Shown here: piece after piece, positions 1-9,097 of the stretch | Position numbering within the stretch: the first letter of the stretch is position 1 | Layout: each line of letters opens with the position of its first letter | Source: Saprospirales bacterium | GTDB lineage: Bacteria > Bacteroidota > Bacteroidia > Chitinophagales > Saprospiraceae | NCBI GenBank assembly: GCA_016719895.1 | Contig: JADJYG010000012.1 | Span: 62,001-126,000 of the forward strand | Length of the DNA: 64,000 nt | Direction of reading: 5' to 3' | Program-made: the position numbers and the translations under genes | Notes under the pieces: model-generated | Databases searched by the model: none | Seen by the model: the letters and a program-made list of their open reading frames with translations, nothing else | Told to the model about the DNA's origin: nothing

Positions 1-2
1 TT

Positions 3-836
3 GCCCTGCGCCATTCGAAGCAGCTGGATTTGCGGCAGCAAAGCGAGGTGCAACATTTTTTTTACCGGGAAAAACCGGCTTTTGTCTTCCTGGCCGCTGC
101 CAAAGTGGGCGGAATTTTGGCCAACAATACCTACCGGGCGGAATTTTTGTACGACAACCTCCTGATCGAAGCAAATGTCATTCATGCGGCCTGGCAAACA
201 GGCGTCAAAAAGCTGCTCTTTCTGGGCTCGTCTTGTATTTATCCGAAAATGGCCCCGCAGCCCCTGAAAGAAGAATACCTGCTTGCCGGCCCCCTGGAAC
301 CCACCAACGAACCCTACGCCATTGCAAAAATTGCCGGCATAAAACTTTGCGATGCCTACCGCGCGCAATATGGTTGCCGGTTTGTTTCCGCCATGCCCAC
401 CAACCTTTACGGCCCGAACGACAACTATCACCCGGAAAACAGCCATGTGTTGCCGGCATTGATCCGAAAATTTCACGAAGCCAAACGCGACCAGGCGCCG
501 TTTGTAACCCTTTGGGGAAGCGGCAAGCCCCGCCGGGAATTCCTGCATGTGGATGACCTTGCAGAAGCCTGCCTGCACCTGATGCTCCACTGCGACGAGC
601 CGGGACCGATCAATGTCGGTACCGGTACGGATATCACAATCCTGGAACTTGCCCGGCTCATCCGGCAAATTGTCGGCTACACCGGCGAAATCCGGCACGA
701 CCACTCCAAGCCCGATGGAACGCCGCGCAAACTGTTGGATGTCGGTAAATTGAACAAACAAGGCTGGAAACCCAAAATCGAACTGGAGCAAGGCATCCGG
801 ATGGTGTATGCCGCCGTAAAAGACCAATTGCAGTAA
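3..836 (+). CDS. fcl: GDP-L-fucose synthase, 5' end outside window
   Basis: This is the C-terminal 277 residues of a GDP-4-keto-6-deoxymannose epimerase/reductase, which makes GDP-L-fucose from the Gmd product. The frame is open to the left edge, so about 35-40 residues including the Rossmann glycine loop lie outside. Visible family marks are FLAAAKVGGI, the SSCIYP segment with its catalytic Ser/Cys, LEPTNEPYAIAK containing the YxxxK pair, and the substrate-binding WGSGKPRREFLHVDDLA. It ends 22 bases before manC, and the two probably share an operon. Both supply GDP sugars to the glycosyltransferases that follow. Family assignment is firm. The absent N-terminus cannot be judged. Confidence 0.95.
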   Translation, partial: ALRHSKQLDLRQQSEVQHFFYREKPAFVFLAAAKVGGILANNTYRAEFLYDNLLIEANVIHAAWQTGVKKLLFLGSSCIYPKMAPQPLKEEYLLAGPLEPTNEPYAIAKIAGIKLCDAYRAQYGCRFVSAMPTNLYGPNDNYHPENSHVLPALIRKFHEAKRDQAPFVTLWGSGKPRREFLHVDDLAEACLHLMLHCDEPGPINVGTGTDITILELARLIRQIVGYTGEIRHDHSKPDGTPRKLLDVGKLNKQGWKPKIELEQGIRMVYAAVKDQLQ

Positions 837-858
837 TGTCTGTCAACCATATTGAACC

Positions 859-1938
859 ATGCAGCAAAAAACATACGTAGCAATCATGGCCGGCGGCGTG
901 GGGAGCCGTTTCTGGCCGGGAAGCCGGGAGGCCCGTCCCAAACAGTTTCTGGATATGCTGGGCGTGGGCAAAAGCCTGTTGCGCCTCACTTTTGAGCGCT
1001 TTTTATCCATTTGCCCGGCGTCAAATATTTTCATTGTGACGAACGCCGCCTACGCTGGCCTGGTGCGGGAACAGTTGCCGGAATTGTCGGAAAACCAGGT
1101 TATCAGCGAACCCAGCCGGAACAATACGGCGCCCTGCATCGCTTATTCCGCCCTCAAACTGGCCGCCCTGGATCCGGCTGCCAACATGGTGGTGGCGCCC
1201 TCCGACCATATTGTATTGAAAGAAGACGCCTTTCAGGAAAAAATCCTGCAGGCACTTCAATTTGCCGGAACACAGGAAGCCCTGGTAACCCTTGGAATAA
1301 AACCTTCCAGGGCAGATTCCGGCTATGGGTATATCCAGTTCGACGAACCCGCCGAACCGGGCATTTTTAAGGTAAAACGGTTCACCGAAAAACCCGATCC
1401 ACCAACAGCCGCCCAATTTGTAGCCTCGGGCCAGTACCTATGGAATGCCGGCATTTTTATCTGGAATGTCCAAACGATCCTGCAGGCCTTCCGGAACCTT
1501 TCCCCGAAAATCTATGCAATTCTGGCAAAAGGCATAGGCTTGTACAATACGCCGGATGAAAAGGCCTTTATTGCACGGCACTACCCGGCCACGCCGGATA
1601 TTTCCGTCGATTTTGCCATCATGGAAAAAGCGCCGAATGTGTATACGATCCCTTCCGAATTTGGCTGGTCCGATTTGGGCACCTGGGCAAGCCTGCATGC
1701 CGAGTGCCCGAAGGATGAACAGGGAAATGTGTTTCAAGGCGATTGCGTACTGGCGCAGAACGTGTCCAATTGTCTGGTGCGCACTTCTGCCGGCAAACTG
1801 GTCGTATTAAAAGACCTCGACGATTACTTTATCGTGGATGAGCCGGATGTACTGTTGATATGGCCAAAATCCAAAGAACAGGAGATCAAACAGGTCCGGA
1901 ACCTCGTTAAAGCGCGGTTTGGCGATAACTTTCTTTAA
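859..1938 (+). CDS. manC: Mannose-1-phosphate guanylyltransferase
   Basis: This cytosolic enzyme makes GDP-mannose from mannose-1-phosphate and GTP. The nucleotidyltransferase signature lies at residues 12-30 (GGVGSRFWPGSREARPKQF), and the product-site motif FTEKPD lies near residue 176. At 359 residues it is a single-domain form without the C-terminal phosphomannose isomerase cupin of fused ManC/AlgA proteins. The ATG at 859 places the signature at the normal distance from the start. It follows GDP-fucose synthase closely, which fits a pathway from mannose-1-P through GDP-mannose to GDP-fucose; a gmd gene would be expected just left of the window. Confidence 0.95.
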   Translation: MQQKTYVAIMAGGVGSRFWPGSREARPKQFLDMLGVGKSLLRLTFERFLSICPASNIFIVTNAAYAGLVREQLPELSENQVISEPSRNNTAPCIAYSALKLAALDPAANMVVAPSDHIVLKEDAFQEKILQALQFAGTQEALVTLGIKPSRADSGYGYIQFDEPAEPGIFKVKRFTEKPDPPTAAQFVASGQYLWNAGIFIWNVQTILQAFRNLSPKIYAILAKGIGLYNTPDEKAFIARHYPATPDISVDFAIMEKAPNVYTIPSEFGWSDLGTWASLHAECPKDEQGNVFQGDCVLAQNVSNCLVRTSAGKLVVLKDLDDYFIVDEPDVLLIWPKSKEQEIKQVRNLVKARFGDNFL

Positions 1939-2092
1939 ATCTATGATTTTTTTTAAAAATAAATTGGCACAGTTCGCTATATTAACTACATTAGCCCCGG
2001 TTAATTTGTAATCCATTTAATCGCCGTTTCACACACCTGAATTTTGCGGTCCCGGTCTGTAATTCGATAATCAAAACATAAACAGCAGCACC

Positions 2093-2371
2093 GTGAGACA
2101 GTACCAATCGATCACCGTCCACCCTGAGATCCAAGATGGAGCACCGGTATTCAGCGGAACCCGTATCCGAATTGAAACCTTTTGCGATTTTATACGCATC
2201 GGCGTCAGCGTAAATGAGTTTTTGGATGAATTTCCGTCCATTACCCGCGATCAGGCACTGGAAGTGTTTGATTTGGTAGAGCAACAATACACGCTGGATC
2301 AAATCAAATCGTTGGCCGCCGGGCCCGGAAGTCAATCCTCTTCCGCCCGTATGTATGCCAACAGCCGGTAA
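2093..2371 (+). CDS. DUF433 domain protein (antitoxin-like), orphan
   Basis: This small protein of 92 residues is a DUF433 member. The hallmark VHPEIQDGAPVFSGTRIRIE lies at residues 8-27 and is followed by a predicted helical region around EFPSITRDQALEVF. DUF433 proteins are winged-helix-like and are usually encoded with a DUF5615 PIN-like toxin. No such partner follows: a 15-bp hairpin starts 20 bases after the stop and then comes a glycosyltransferase. The start is GTG at 2093; no ATG precedes the motif. The last 15 residues are low in family similarity. A DNA-binding or antitoxin role is inferred from the family only. Confidence 0.85.
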   Translation: MRQYQSITVHPEIQDGAPVFSGTRIRIETFCDFIRIGVSVNEFLDEFPSITRDQALEVFDLVEQQYTLDQIKSLAAGPGSQSSSARMYANSR

Positions 2372-2390
2372 TAACCATCTATTTATGTTT

Positions 2391-2427
2391 AACTGGGCCA
2401 TTCGCTACTGTTGCGAATGGCCCAGTT
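2391..2427 (+). terminator. Perfect 15-bp hairpin after the DUF433 gene
   Basis: The arms AACTGGGCCATTCGC (2391-2405) and GCGAATGGCCCAGTT (2413-2427) pair perfectly around a 7-base loop. No T-tract follows, so intrinsic termination is not certain. The hairpin lies inside the apparent 5' extension of the next reading frame, which argues that the glycosyltransferase starts downstream of it. Confidence 0.6.
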
Positions 2428-2489
2428 ACGTTTCAAGCATATGCAAAGCCGATCTTTCGTCTCGCAATCAAAAAAACCACACCGCCCGC

Positions 2490-3617
2490 TTGCCAAACAG
2501 AAAAATCCTGTTGATCGCCAACACGGCCTGGAACTTCTGGAATTATCGCCAGGCGTTTATCCGGGCGTTGGAACAAACCGGTGCACAAGTCATTCTTTCC
2601 GCGCCAGAAGACAACTATAGCGCCCGGCTGACAGGACGCCCGACCATACGGTTTATACCGCTCCGGCGGATGTCTCGCCGAAGCCTTTCGCCGTTTCAAA
2701 ATTTTCGTTCATTCTGTGAATTGTATCGGTTGTTTCAAAAAGAGCAGCCCGACATGGTATTCTTGTACACCATTAAACCAAATCTCCTGGGCAATATTGC
2801 CGCGCAGATGACCCACACACTGGCCATCTCCGTAGTCGAAGGCCTCGGTTCTTCCGGCTCGGCGGCCACCCTGTGGCGCAGGCTGGTAGCGCCGGCATTC
2901 CGGCTGGCCTTGCACCGGACGCACCGGGTTGTTTTTCTGAATAAGGATGACGCAAGATCGTTTTTACAGCGCAGACTTATCCGTTCCAATCAAGTCAGCA
3001 TAATCCCCGGCCCTGGCGTAGATACTGAATACTTTAAACCCGTCCCGAAACCAGCCGGTCCGGAAGTTGTTTTTCTCTTTTGCGGGCGACTGTTGCGTGA
3101 AAAAGGTATCAACGAATACGTCAAAGCGGCACAAATGGTCGGCAAAAACCACCCGAACGCCGTGTTTCAAATATTGGGCAGCCCAGATTCCGGAAACCCG
3201 ACATCTGTTCCCGCGGGCGAAATCAAAAACTGGAAACGGAATACGAACCTGCACATTACAGACCGGGTCGACGACGTGCGGCCGCACCTGGCCGCAGCGG
3301 ATGTCCTGGTCTTGCCAAGCTATTACCGGGAAGGCGTCCCGCGGTCTGTCCTGGAAGCCATGTCCATGGAAAAGATCATCCTAACTACAGATACTCCCGG
3401 CTGCCGCGATACGGTGGATGAGGGCGAAAACGGGTATTTAATGCCTACACAAAACACGGAAGCGCTTGCAGCCTGCATGCAGCGTGTACTGGAATTGCCC
3501 CCGGAAAAACGCCTGGAAATGGGCCGGAAAAGCCGCCGGAAGGTTGTCGCGCAATTCAGCGACAAGATGGTGCTTCCACTTTACCTGGAACTGCTCGAAA
3601 CAATTGATCAGCCGTGA
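2490..3617 (+). CDS. Glycosyltransferase family 4 (PglA/CapM-like)
   Basis: This is a retaining GT4 glycosyltransferase with a GT-B fold, probably adding a sugar to a lipid-linked glycan on the cytoplasmic face. The N-terminal half begins KILLIANTAWNFWNYRQ, and the C-terminal half has FLFCGRLLREKGINEYV and the donor-site E-x7-E motif in EGVPRSVLE. The frame is open back to ATG 2355, but those 45 residues overlap the DUF433 gene, span a perfect hairpin and do not look like a GT. I therefore place the start at TTG 2490, just before the first beta strand. Its 3' end overlaps the convergent glycosyltransferase gene by 62 bases. The acceptor sugar cannot be told. Confidence 0.85.
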   Translation: MPNRKILLIANTAWNFWNYRQAFIRALEQTGAQVILSAPEDNYSARLTGRPTIRFIPLRRMSRRSLSPFQNFRSFCELYRLFQKEQPDMVFLYTIKPNLLGNIAAQMTHTLAISVVEGLGSSGSAATLWRRLVAPAFRLALHRTHRVVFLNKDDARSFLQRRLIRSNQVSIIPGPGVDTEYFKPVPKPAGPEVVFLFCGRLLREKGINEYVKAAQMVGKNHPNAVFQILGSPDSGNPTSVPAGEIKNWKRNTNLHITDRVDDVRPHLAAADVLVLPSYYREGVPRSVLEAMSMEKIILTTDTPGCRDTVDEGENGYLMPTQNTEALAACMQRVLELPPEKRLEMGRKSRRKVVAQFSDKMVLPLYLELLETIDQP

Positions 3618-4923
3618 AGAGGGCTTCATATGCTTTTGCCACGGCCCCCAAGGAACATGGTTGCAGCTGCCTTACCAATGCCTGACCAGACAAGGTGCAG
3701 GGCGGGTGCTCCAAAAACGCAATAAACCGCCGGATATCGGCCCCTGAAATCCTGTTTTGCAGAATCCGAAGGGACAAAATGCCCGGCGCCCCTTTCCAAA
3801 ACGCCACAAATGGATCCGGGTCGGCGTATGACAAATGGACAACCGGTTTGCCCGATGCCAGGTATTCCGCCGCCTTGCTTGGCAATTGAAAATCAGTGGT
3901 GTTGCCAATATTGACCAAATAATCCATGCGCTGCATGGCTAGTCGCACTTCCTGCCTGGAGCGCAACCCGTATAAATGAACGTTCGGGTTTTGGTCGAGC
4001 TGGTCAAAAAAATCCGGAAAAACATCCCCGAAAAAATGTACCTGTATCTTTTGCTCCAGCGCTGGGCATTCCGAAAACGTATTGGCCAGGAGATACAAAA
4101 ATGCATCAGGCGTGCGGATGGGCGCATACAGCGCGCCAAAATAGCCGAGATGGATGGCCGCTTCCCGGTGAAATAAAAAAGCGGGCCATGGTGGTTTTTC
4201 AGCACCAACACCGGGATTGTTCGGCATAAATGGATGTAGCAGTGGAGACACCACCTTGATCTTTTTCGCCACCGGTCCAAAATAATGCCGGTAGGCGCGT
4301 GTTGCAGCGCAGTTGGTCACTGCAATAGCATCTGCCTGCTCCAACACGGTGTTTTCCAGACGCCGGCTGATTGGTCCGTACAATTTTGTGTTGTTCAGCG
4401 GTTTTGCCTGGATCGTGAACGGATCTCCGATATCGGCCAGCCAGCACAAGTCCGGAAACCTGCGCTTGGCATCCAGCCCGATCAAATGCCCCGTAAACGG
4501 CAAGGAGACCGAAACCATCCAATCGAATGGCTCAACGGAAAGCAACTGGCGCACCTTGCGCCGGGCCGGAAAATACCAGATCGAAGCATCATCCGGAAAA
4601 TATATGCGTTGCCACACCACCCGGTAAAGCCAGGTAAAAAAACGCAATCCCCAGCCCGGGCGCCGGGCGCCTACCCCTACTCTACCCCGCCCAGCCCGGA
4701 TGCCAAAAAGGTAGTAGATAAATTCTTTTAAAGAATCGAAACCAACGCGGTGAACGCAAACGCCATTTAATTCCGCCTCCGGCCGGCAATCGCGCCGGCG
4801 GGCGCACACGACATGCACCTCGTGCCCCGCTGAGGCCCAATATTCGGCGATATGGGTCCAACGGTGTGCCCTCGGATGAATAAACGGATAATACCAGGCT
4901 GAAATAATTAGAATGCGCGACAA
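3556..4923 (-). CDS. Glycosyltransferase, GT4-like
   Basis: This is a GT-B-type glycosyltransferase of about 455 residues. The N-terminus reads SRILIISAWYYPFIHPRAHR, followed by EYWASAGHEVHVVCARR, typical of GT4 proteins that act in exopolysaccharide assembly. The C-terminal donor site has QLPSKAAEYLASGKPVVHLS; the first Glu of the E-x7-E motif is replaced, as in some GT4 subfamilies. An upstream ATG at 5034 would add 37 residues unlike the family and overlap the preceding gene, so TTG 4923 is preferred. Its end overlaps the convergent glycosyltransferase at 2490-3617. It is the last gene of a three-gene minus-strand run. Confidence 0.85.
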   Translation of the reverse strand: MSRILIISAWYYPFIHPRAHRWTHIAEYWASAGHEVHVVCARRRDCRPEAELNGVCVHRVGFDSLKEFIYYLFGIRAGRGRVGVGARRPGWGLRFFTWLYRVVWQRIYFPDDASIWYFPARRKVRQLLSVEPFDWMVSVSLPFTGHLIGLDAKRRFPDLCWLADIGDPFTIQAKPLNNTKLYGPISRRLENTVLEQADAIAVTNCAATRAYRHYFGPVAKKIKVVSPLLHPFMPNNPGVGAEKPPWPAFLFHREAAIHLGYFGALYAPIRTPDAFLYLLANTFSECPALEQKIQVHFFGDVFPDFFDQLDQNPNVHLYGLRSRQEVRLAMQRMDYLVNIGNTTDFQLPSKAAEYLASGKPVVHLSYADPDPFVAFWKGAPGILSLRILQNRISGADIRRFIAFLEHPPCTLSGQALVRQLQPCSLGAVAKAYEALFTADQLFRAVPGKVEAPSCR

Positions 4924-4961
4924 GGTTGGTGCAATTGAAATAACCGCACAAAGGTGGAAAA

Positions 4962-6128
4962 TCAAGAGAGTTCCTGGTAGATTTTTTGCAGTTGCCCGGC
5001 GCTGTTTCCAACGGAAAATTGCTCTGCCATCCACTGATGCGCTTGTTTCCGCATGGATAAATACCTGTTGGCGTCCATTTGGTACAAACGACTGATCGCC
5101 TGTGCCAGTGCCGGCGCATCATCTTCCTCCACCAAAAATCCGGTGCGGCCTTCCTGCACTTGATCGGGCAGGTCGAAATGCCGTGTTGCCAGTACGGGCA
5201 AGCCTGTGGATTGAGCCTCCAGCAGCACGACAGGTGTGGCTTCGTGGTCGCCGTCGGCCGTTCGGCAACTGGGGTGGATAAATGCATCGAACGCCGCGAG
5301 AAAACCCGGCATGTTCCGGTGATCCACCGGCCCTGTCCAGGAGACGCGCCCCTCCAGGGCATGCCGGGCCAGGTAATCTTTCAATGAATAAAACAACGGC
5401 TGGTCATACGGCTCGCCGGCCAGGGTCAGGCGCAGGTTTGGGCACGCTTTCAAAGCAATTCGGAAAGCCTCCAGTGTGGTGCTGTGGCCTTTTTTCGCCG
5501 TGATGGTTGCGGCCTGTACCAGGTGAAGGGTACCCGGTTGCTTTGCCCGGCCGGCCAATGGAAACAGGCTCAAATCAATACCCGGACGCACGATCCGGAT
5601 CTTTTCCGGCGGGCAGCCCAACTGTTCCAGGGCGTTGCTGGCGGTGGGGCTGGCGGCTATTACGCGCGCCGCGCCGTTAAAAAGTGCCTCATATTTCCGG
5701 CGGAACACCGGACGGTTGTGCAAGAGTTTTGCATAATCGAACCCATAAAAAGTTACGACCAACGGGCAGCCCAGGCGATTTGCCAACGGCAAGTACAAAC
5801 AACCCGTCGGGCCAAAGTGCGCATGAATGATATCCGGCGGATGCTTACCGGTCTTCGCATACAACCACCAGGAATAGGTTGGTAAAAAACGCTGCGAGCG
5901 GGTGAGCAGGCGCTGCCAATAGGGGTACTGCCCTTCCCGGCCGGCAGGAAAAAGCGGCTGCACCTGCAAAGGGAAATCGAAATACCGGAAGGTCCCGTGG
6001 TGAAAATGATTTCGTATGATCCAAGGGGCGCCTACCCACACCTCTACCGCCTGCAAATGCACCAATAACCGGCTAACCCAGCTCAGCGTAGACGGCAGAT
6101 AATGGTCGAAGAGGTGCAAAACACGCAT
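4962..6128 (-). CDS. Glycosyltransferase family 4
   Basis: This is a GT4 enzyme of 388 residues starting MRVLHLFDHYLPSTLSWVSR. The donor-binding half contains LHLVQAATITAKKGHSTTLE and the E-x7-E motif EATPVVLLE in a context typical of colanic-acid and exopolysaccharide glycosyltransferases of the WcaL/AmsK type. Two in-frame ATGs lie upstream (6197 and 6152). I choose 6128 because it starts directly at the first beta strand and follows the stop of the upstream gene at 6143. It sits in the middle of three consecutive minus-strand glycosyltransferases. Sugar specificity is unknown. Confidence 0.88.
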   Translation of the reverse strand: MRVLHLFDHYLPSTLSWVSRLLVHLQAVEVWVGAPWIIRNHFHHGTFRYFDFPLQVQPLFPAGREGQYPYWQRLLTRSQRFLPTYSWWLYAKTGKHPPDIIHAHFGPTGCLYLPLANRLGCPLVVTFYGFDYAKLLHNRPVFRRKYEALFNGAARVIAASPTASNALEQLGCPPEKIRIVRPGIDLSLFPLAGRAKQPGTLHLVQAATITAKKGHSTTLEAFRIALKACPNLRLTLAGEPYDQPLFYSLKDYLARHALEGRVSWTGPVDHRNMPGFLAAFDAFIHPSCRTADGDHEATPVVLLEAQSTGLPVLATRHFDLPDQVQEGRTGFLVEEDDAPALAQAISRLYQMDANRYLSMRKQAHQWMAEQFSVGNSAGQLQKIYQELS

Positions 6129-6142
6129 GGATTGGCCCGGAG

Positions 6143-7267
6143 TTATAAACATTGTCGTGTGATCAGTTGATAGACCTGCTGCGCCGCAACATCCCAATCA
6201 AATTTAGCGCGTTGCAGCCTGCCCCGTGCGATCAGGCGCTGACGCAAGGCGTCATCCTGAAATATCCGGACCATGGCAGCGCAAATTTCAACTTCTAAAC
6301 AGGGATCAACCAGCAACGCCGCCTCATCCGCCACTTCCGGAAGCGCTGTTGTTGCTGCACAGATGACCGCCGTTTCGCTATGCATGGCCTCCAGAACGGG
6401 CAACCCAAATCCCTCGCCGAGCGACACATACACCAGGGCCCAGGCGGCAGCCATCAGCCGTTGCAGTTGGTCTTCGGGCACATAGCCTAAAAAGTGAATA
6501 TCCGACCGGTGGCGGGCATTTTCATAGGCCTCCCGAACGGCGCCGGTTTGCCAGGCCATTCGCCCGGCAAGAAGTAGCCGGAAGGACGCGCCGGTCTCCT
6601 CCCGGAAGGCGTCGAATGCCCGGATCAAACGCGGGATATTTTTACGCGGATGGATGGCGCCCGTATAAAAAAAATAATCACTGCCGCCGGCATACTGCGC
6701 CCGCACCGCCCGTTTTTCCTGCTCCGGCAACGGATGGAAGCCTTCGCGGCAACCATTGTAAACTACACTGATCTTTTCCGCAGGAATACCCGAAAGATCG
6801 ACTATCTGCTGCCGCGTATAGGTTGATACCGCTACCAAATGCTCCGCCCGGCGCATAAACCCCGGGAAAAAATAACGGTAATAATCGCGTGACCACCAGG
6901 GTACTTGCTCCGGGTGTTGCAAAGGGATCAGGTCATGCACGGTCATCACCGTCGGAATACGGGCGCGCAGGCTCAAAAAACTGTCCGGAGAAAAAAACAC
7001 ATCGGCAGCATATTGCTTTAAGGCCTTCGGAACGGCCCATTCAAACCACGCATACCACAAAAACGGATGCCGGGCCGGAGGAAACAATACCAGCGGGATT
7101 ACATTACTGCCATAGACAAAACAGGGGTCGTACGGCCGGTCAAAAAGAAATAAAAAGTCATCTTCCGGGTGTTGCGCTACCATCCGCCGCATCAACTCAT
7201 GCGTGTACCAGCCCAAACCTTCCAGTTTGCCTGGCAGCAAAAACCGGGTATTCACCGCAATACGCAT
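6143..7267 (-). CDS. Glycosyltransferase family 4 (mannosyltransferase-like)
   Basis: This is a 374-residue GT4 enzyme beginning MRIAVNTRFLLPGKLEGLGW, a start typical of bacterial alpha-mannosyltransferases of the WbdB/MtfB type. It has TVMTVHDLIPLQHPE, YTGAIHPRKNIPRLIRAF at the domain hinge, and the E-x7-E motif in EGFGLPVLEAM. It is first in the minus-strand glycosyltransferase run and is divergent from the NdpA gene. With manC and fcl nearby, GDP-mannose or GDP-fucose is a plausible donor, but this is inference from context. Confidence 0.9.
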   Translation of the reverse strand: MRIAVNTRFLLPGKLEGLGWYTHELMRRMVAQHPEDDFLFLFDRPYDPCFVYGSNVIPLVLFPPARHPFLWYAWFEWAVPKALKQYAADVFFSPDSFLSLRARIPTVMTVHDLIPLQHPEQVPWWSRDYYRYFFPGFMRRAEHLVAVSTYTRQQIVDLSGIPAEKISVVYNGCREGFHPLPEQEKRAVRAQYAGGSDYFFYTGAIHPRKNIPRLIRAFDAFREETGASFRLLLAGRMAWQTGAVREAYENARHRSDIHFLGYVPEDQLQRLMAAAWALVYVSLGEGFGLPVLEAMHSETAVICAATTALPEVADEAALLVDPCLEVEICAAMVRIFQDDALRQRLIARGRLQRAKFDWDVAAQQVYQLITRQCL

Positions 7268-7358
7268 CTTTAAAATAGCCGGTTCAATACCGGTGCAGTA
7301 TTTTTAAAATTGTGGATAACTTCTCGAACGCCGGTTCCATCGCGCGAACCTGGATTTG

Positions 7359-7366
7359 TACTTTTG
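7359..7366 (+). promoter_or_regulatory. Candidate -7 element TACTTTTG
   Basis: It matches the Bacteroidota -7 consensus TAnnTTTG and sits 50 bases before the ATG at 7417. No convincing -33 TTTG is seen at the expected spacing. Confidence 0.45.
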
Positions 7367-7416
7367 GCCGGCAAAATTGACGATTCTTTCAGCACCCTCA
7401 AAACGATCCGGCATCT

Positions 7417-8466
7417 ATGTTAGATTTCTCCTCCGCAAACCTCCGCCGTTTGTCTATCGCCTGGGTAGGCAACAAAAACCGGTATGAAGGGGTAAATATC
7501 CCCAAACAAACCCTCGTACCCGTACATGACGTGGCGCACGAGCTGCTGATCGGTTCGTTTTTAAAGACTTTTGAAAAATCAGCCGAGTTTTTTTACTTTT
7601 TCCATGAAGAGGATATAAGTAATCACCTGGTATTCCAAAGCTGCCTCAATATCTTTCAGGACCCCGAAATGCTGGCGGAAGAAGCCGGACGGTTGGCCGG
7701 ATTGTTGTATGAGCATTGCGAAAACCCACGGGTGCAGGGGGGCGAATTTTTGGTGATGTATTTCGACGACCTTTTGATGGCCGGAGAACCGGCAAGCGCG
7801 ATCGGTATCTGGAAAATACAAACCAAAGACCCATACCTGAAAGTGGAACGCACAGCCGAGAACTTTGCCCTGAACGTGCTGGAGGGCATCCCCACCGGTA
7901 AATTGGAAACGGCAGCGCTGATTTTCAACCTGGACGAATCCGAAGGGTATCGCATTTGCGCGACAGACACCGTTTCAAAAAAAGAAGAGCGGTCGTTTTG
8001 GAAGGATGAATTCCTGCGTCTGCGCCCCATTGAAGACAACTACTTCAATACCCGGCATTATATCAGCTTGTCCGGCGAATTCATCCACGAACGCCTGCCG
8101 CACAAATTCGGCCTGGACCGCGCCGACCAACTGGATGCATTATACCGTTCGGGACTCTATTTCAAGGAAAACGAACAATTTGAAGTAGATGATTTTGCAG
8201 AAACGCTCTTTCCGGACGCGGAACAACGTACGGCATTCAAGGAGTACCGGGATGAGTATGCCCGCATGTACGCCGTAACCCTTGAAGATAAATTTGATAT
8301 CAGTTTATCGGCCGTAAAAAAGGAATTCAAGGTCTTGAAGAGCGTCATCAAACTGGATAAAAACTTCCACATATACGTGCACGGCCGGCGCGACCTGATC
8401 GAACGCGGGTTTGACGAAGATAAAGGGAAAAAATACTATAAAGTGTTTTTCGACGACGAGGAATAG
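7417..8466 (+). CDS. Nucleoid-associated protein, NdpA/YejK family
   Basis: This 349-residue protein matches the 37-kDa nucleoid-associated family across its length. Landmarks are IGSFLKTFEKSAEFFYFFHE near the N-terminus, SAIGIWKIQTKDPYLKV, AALIFNLDESEGYRICATD, SFWKDEFLRLRP, and a C-terminal LKSVIKLDKNFHIYVHGRRD. Members bind DNA non-specifically in the cytoplasm, and some are phage-linked. This one lies among housekeeping genes. The ATG at 7417 follows a candidate -7 element. The precise role is unknown in Bacteroidota. Confidence 0.85.
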   Translation: MLDFSSANLRRLSIAWVGNKNRYEGVNIPKQTLVPVHDVAHELLIGSFLKTFEKSAEFFYFFHEEDISNHLVFQSCLNIFQDPEMLAEEAGRLAGLLYEHCENPRVQGGEFLVMYFDDLLMAGEPASAIGIWKIQTKDPYLKVERTAENFALNVLEGIPTGKLETAALIFNLDESEGYRICATDTVSKKEERSFWKDEFLRLRPIEDNYFNTRHYISLSGEFIHERLPHKFGLDRADQLDALYRSGLYFKENEQFEVDDFAETLFPDAEQRTAFKEYRDEYARMYAVTLEDKFDISLSAVKKEFKVLKSVIKLDKNFHIYVHGRRDLIERGFDEDKGKKYYKVFFDDEE

Positions 8467-8506
8467 AGCATTTATCCGGATTGAAAAAGCAAAACACACC
8501 TTTTAT

Positions 8507-9097
8507 ATGCCGCTTATCCCGCCACTGCCACCCGACCACAACGCCGAAGTAGCCGAATTAGCTACGTTTTTCAATGAAACGCTGGGCTTTTGCCCGAACA
8601 GCGTACTTACCATGCAACGGCGGCCTGCCATTGCAAAAGCCTTTATTCAACTCAACAAGGCCGTAATGGCAAATGAAGGCCGCGTTACCAGCGATCTAAA
8701 ACGGCTGATTGGCTACATGGCCAGCCTCACCGCCGGCTGTCTGTATTGCCAGGCGCATACGATACGAGCCGCCGAGCGGTATGGCGCCGCGACTCAACAA
8801 CTGGAACACGTTTGGGAGTACCGGACACATCCTGCTTTTTCAGCTGCAGAACGCGCCGCATTGGACTTCGCCGTGGCAGCGTCCACGGCGCCCAATAGCG
8901 TGGACGAATCGATCGCCAGCAGCTTGCGACACTACTGGGATGAAGGCGAAATCGTGGAAATATTGGGGGTAATCGCCTTGTTCGGTTACCTCAACCGCTG
9001 GAACGACAGCATGGGAACGGCCCTGGAAGACCCGGCGTATGAAAGCGGCCTGCAATACCTGGGCAACCATGGCTGGACGGGCGGTAAACACCGCTGA
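8507..9097 (+). CDS. Carboxymuconolactone decarboxylase/AhpD-like protein
   Basis: This 196-residue all-helical protein has the AhpD-like redox motif in CLYCQAHTIRAAERYG, the CxxC plus His arrangement of the CMD family. This suggests a peroxidase-linked or alkylhydroperoxidase-like cytosolic activity rather than aromatic decarboxylation. The open frame runs back to 8411, overlapping the NdpA gene, but ATG 8507 begins the family-like sequence MPLIPPLPPDHNAEVAELA. Its stop codon directly abuts that of the convergent next gene. The substrate is unknown. Confidence 0.85.
   Translation: MPLIPPLPPDHNAEVAELATFFNETLGFCPNSVLTMQRRPAIAKAFIQLNKAVMANEGRVTSDLKRLIGYMASLTAGCLYCQAHTIRAAERYGAATQQLEHVWEYRTHPAFSAAERAALDFAVAASTAPNSVDESIASSLRHYWDEGEIVEILGVIALFGYLNRWNDSMGTALEDPAYESGLQYLGNHGWTGGKHR

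Noticed and set aside
2093..3617. DUF433 plus glycosyltransferase as a toxin-antitoxin pair
   Set aside because: The following gene is a GT4 enzyme and a hairpin separates the two.
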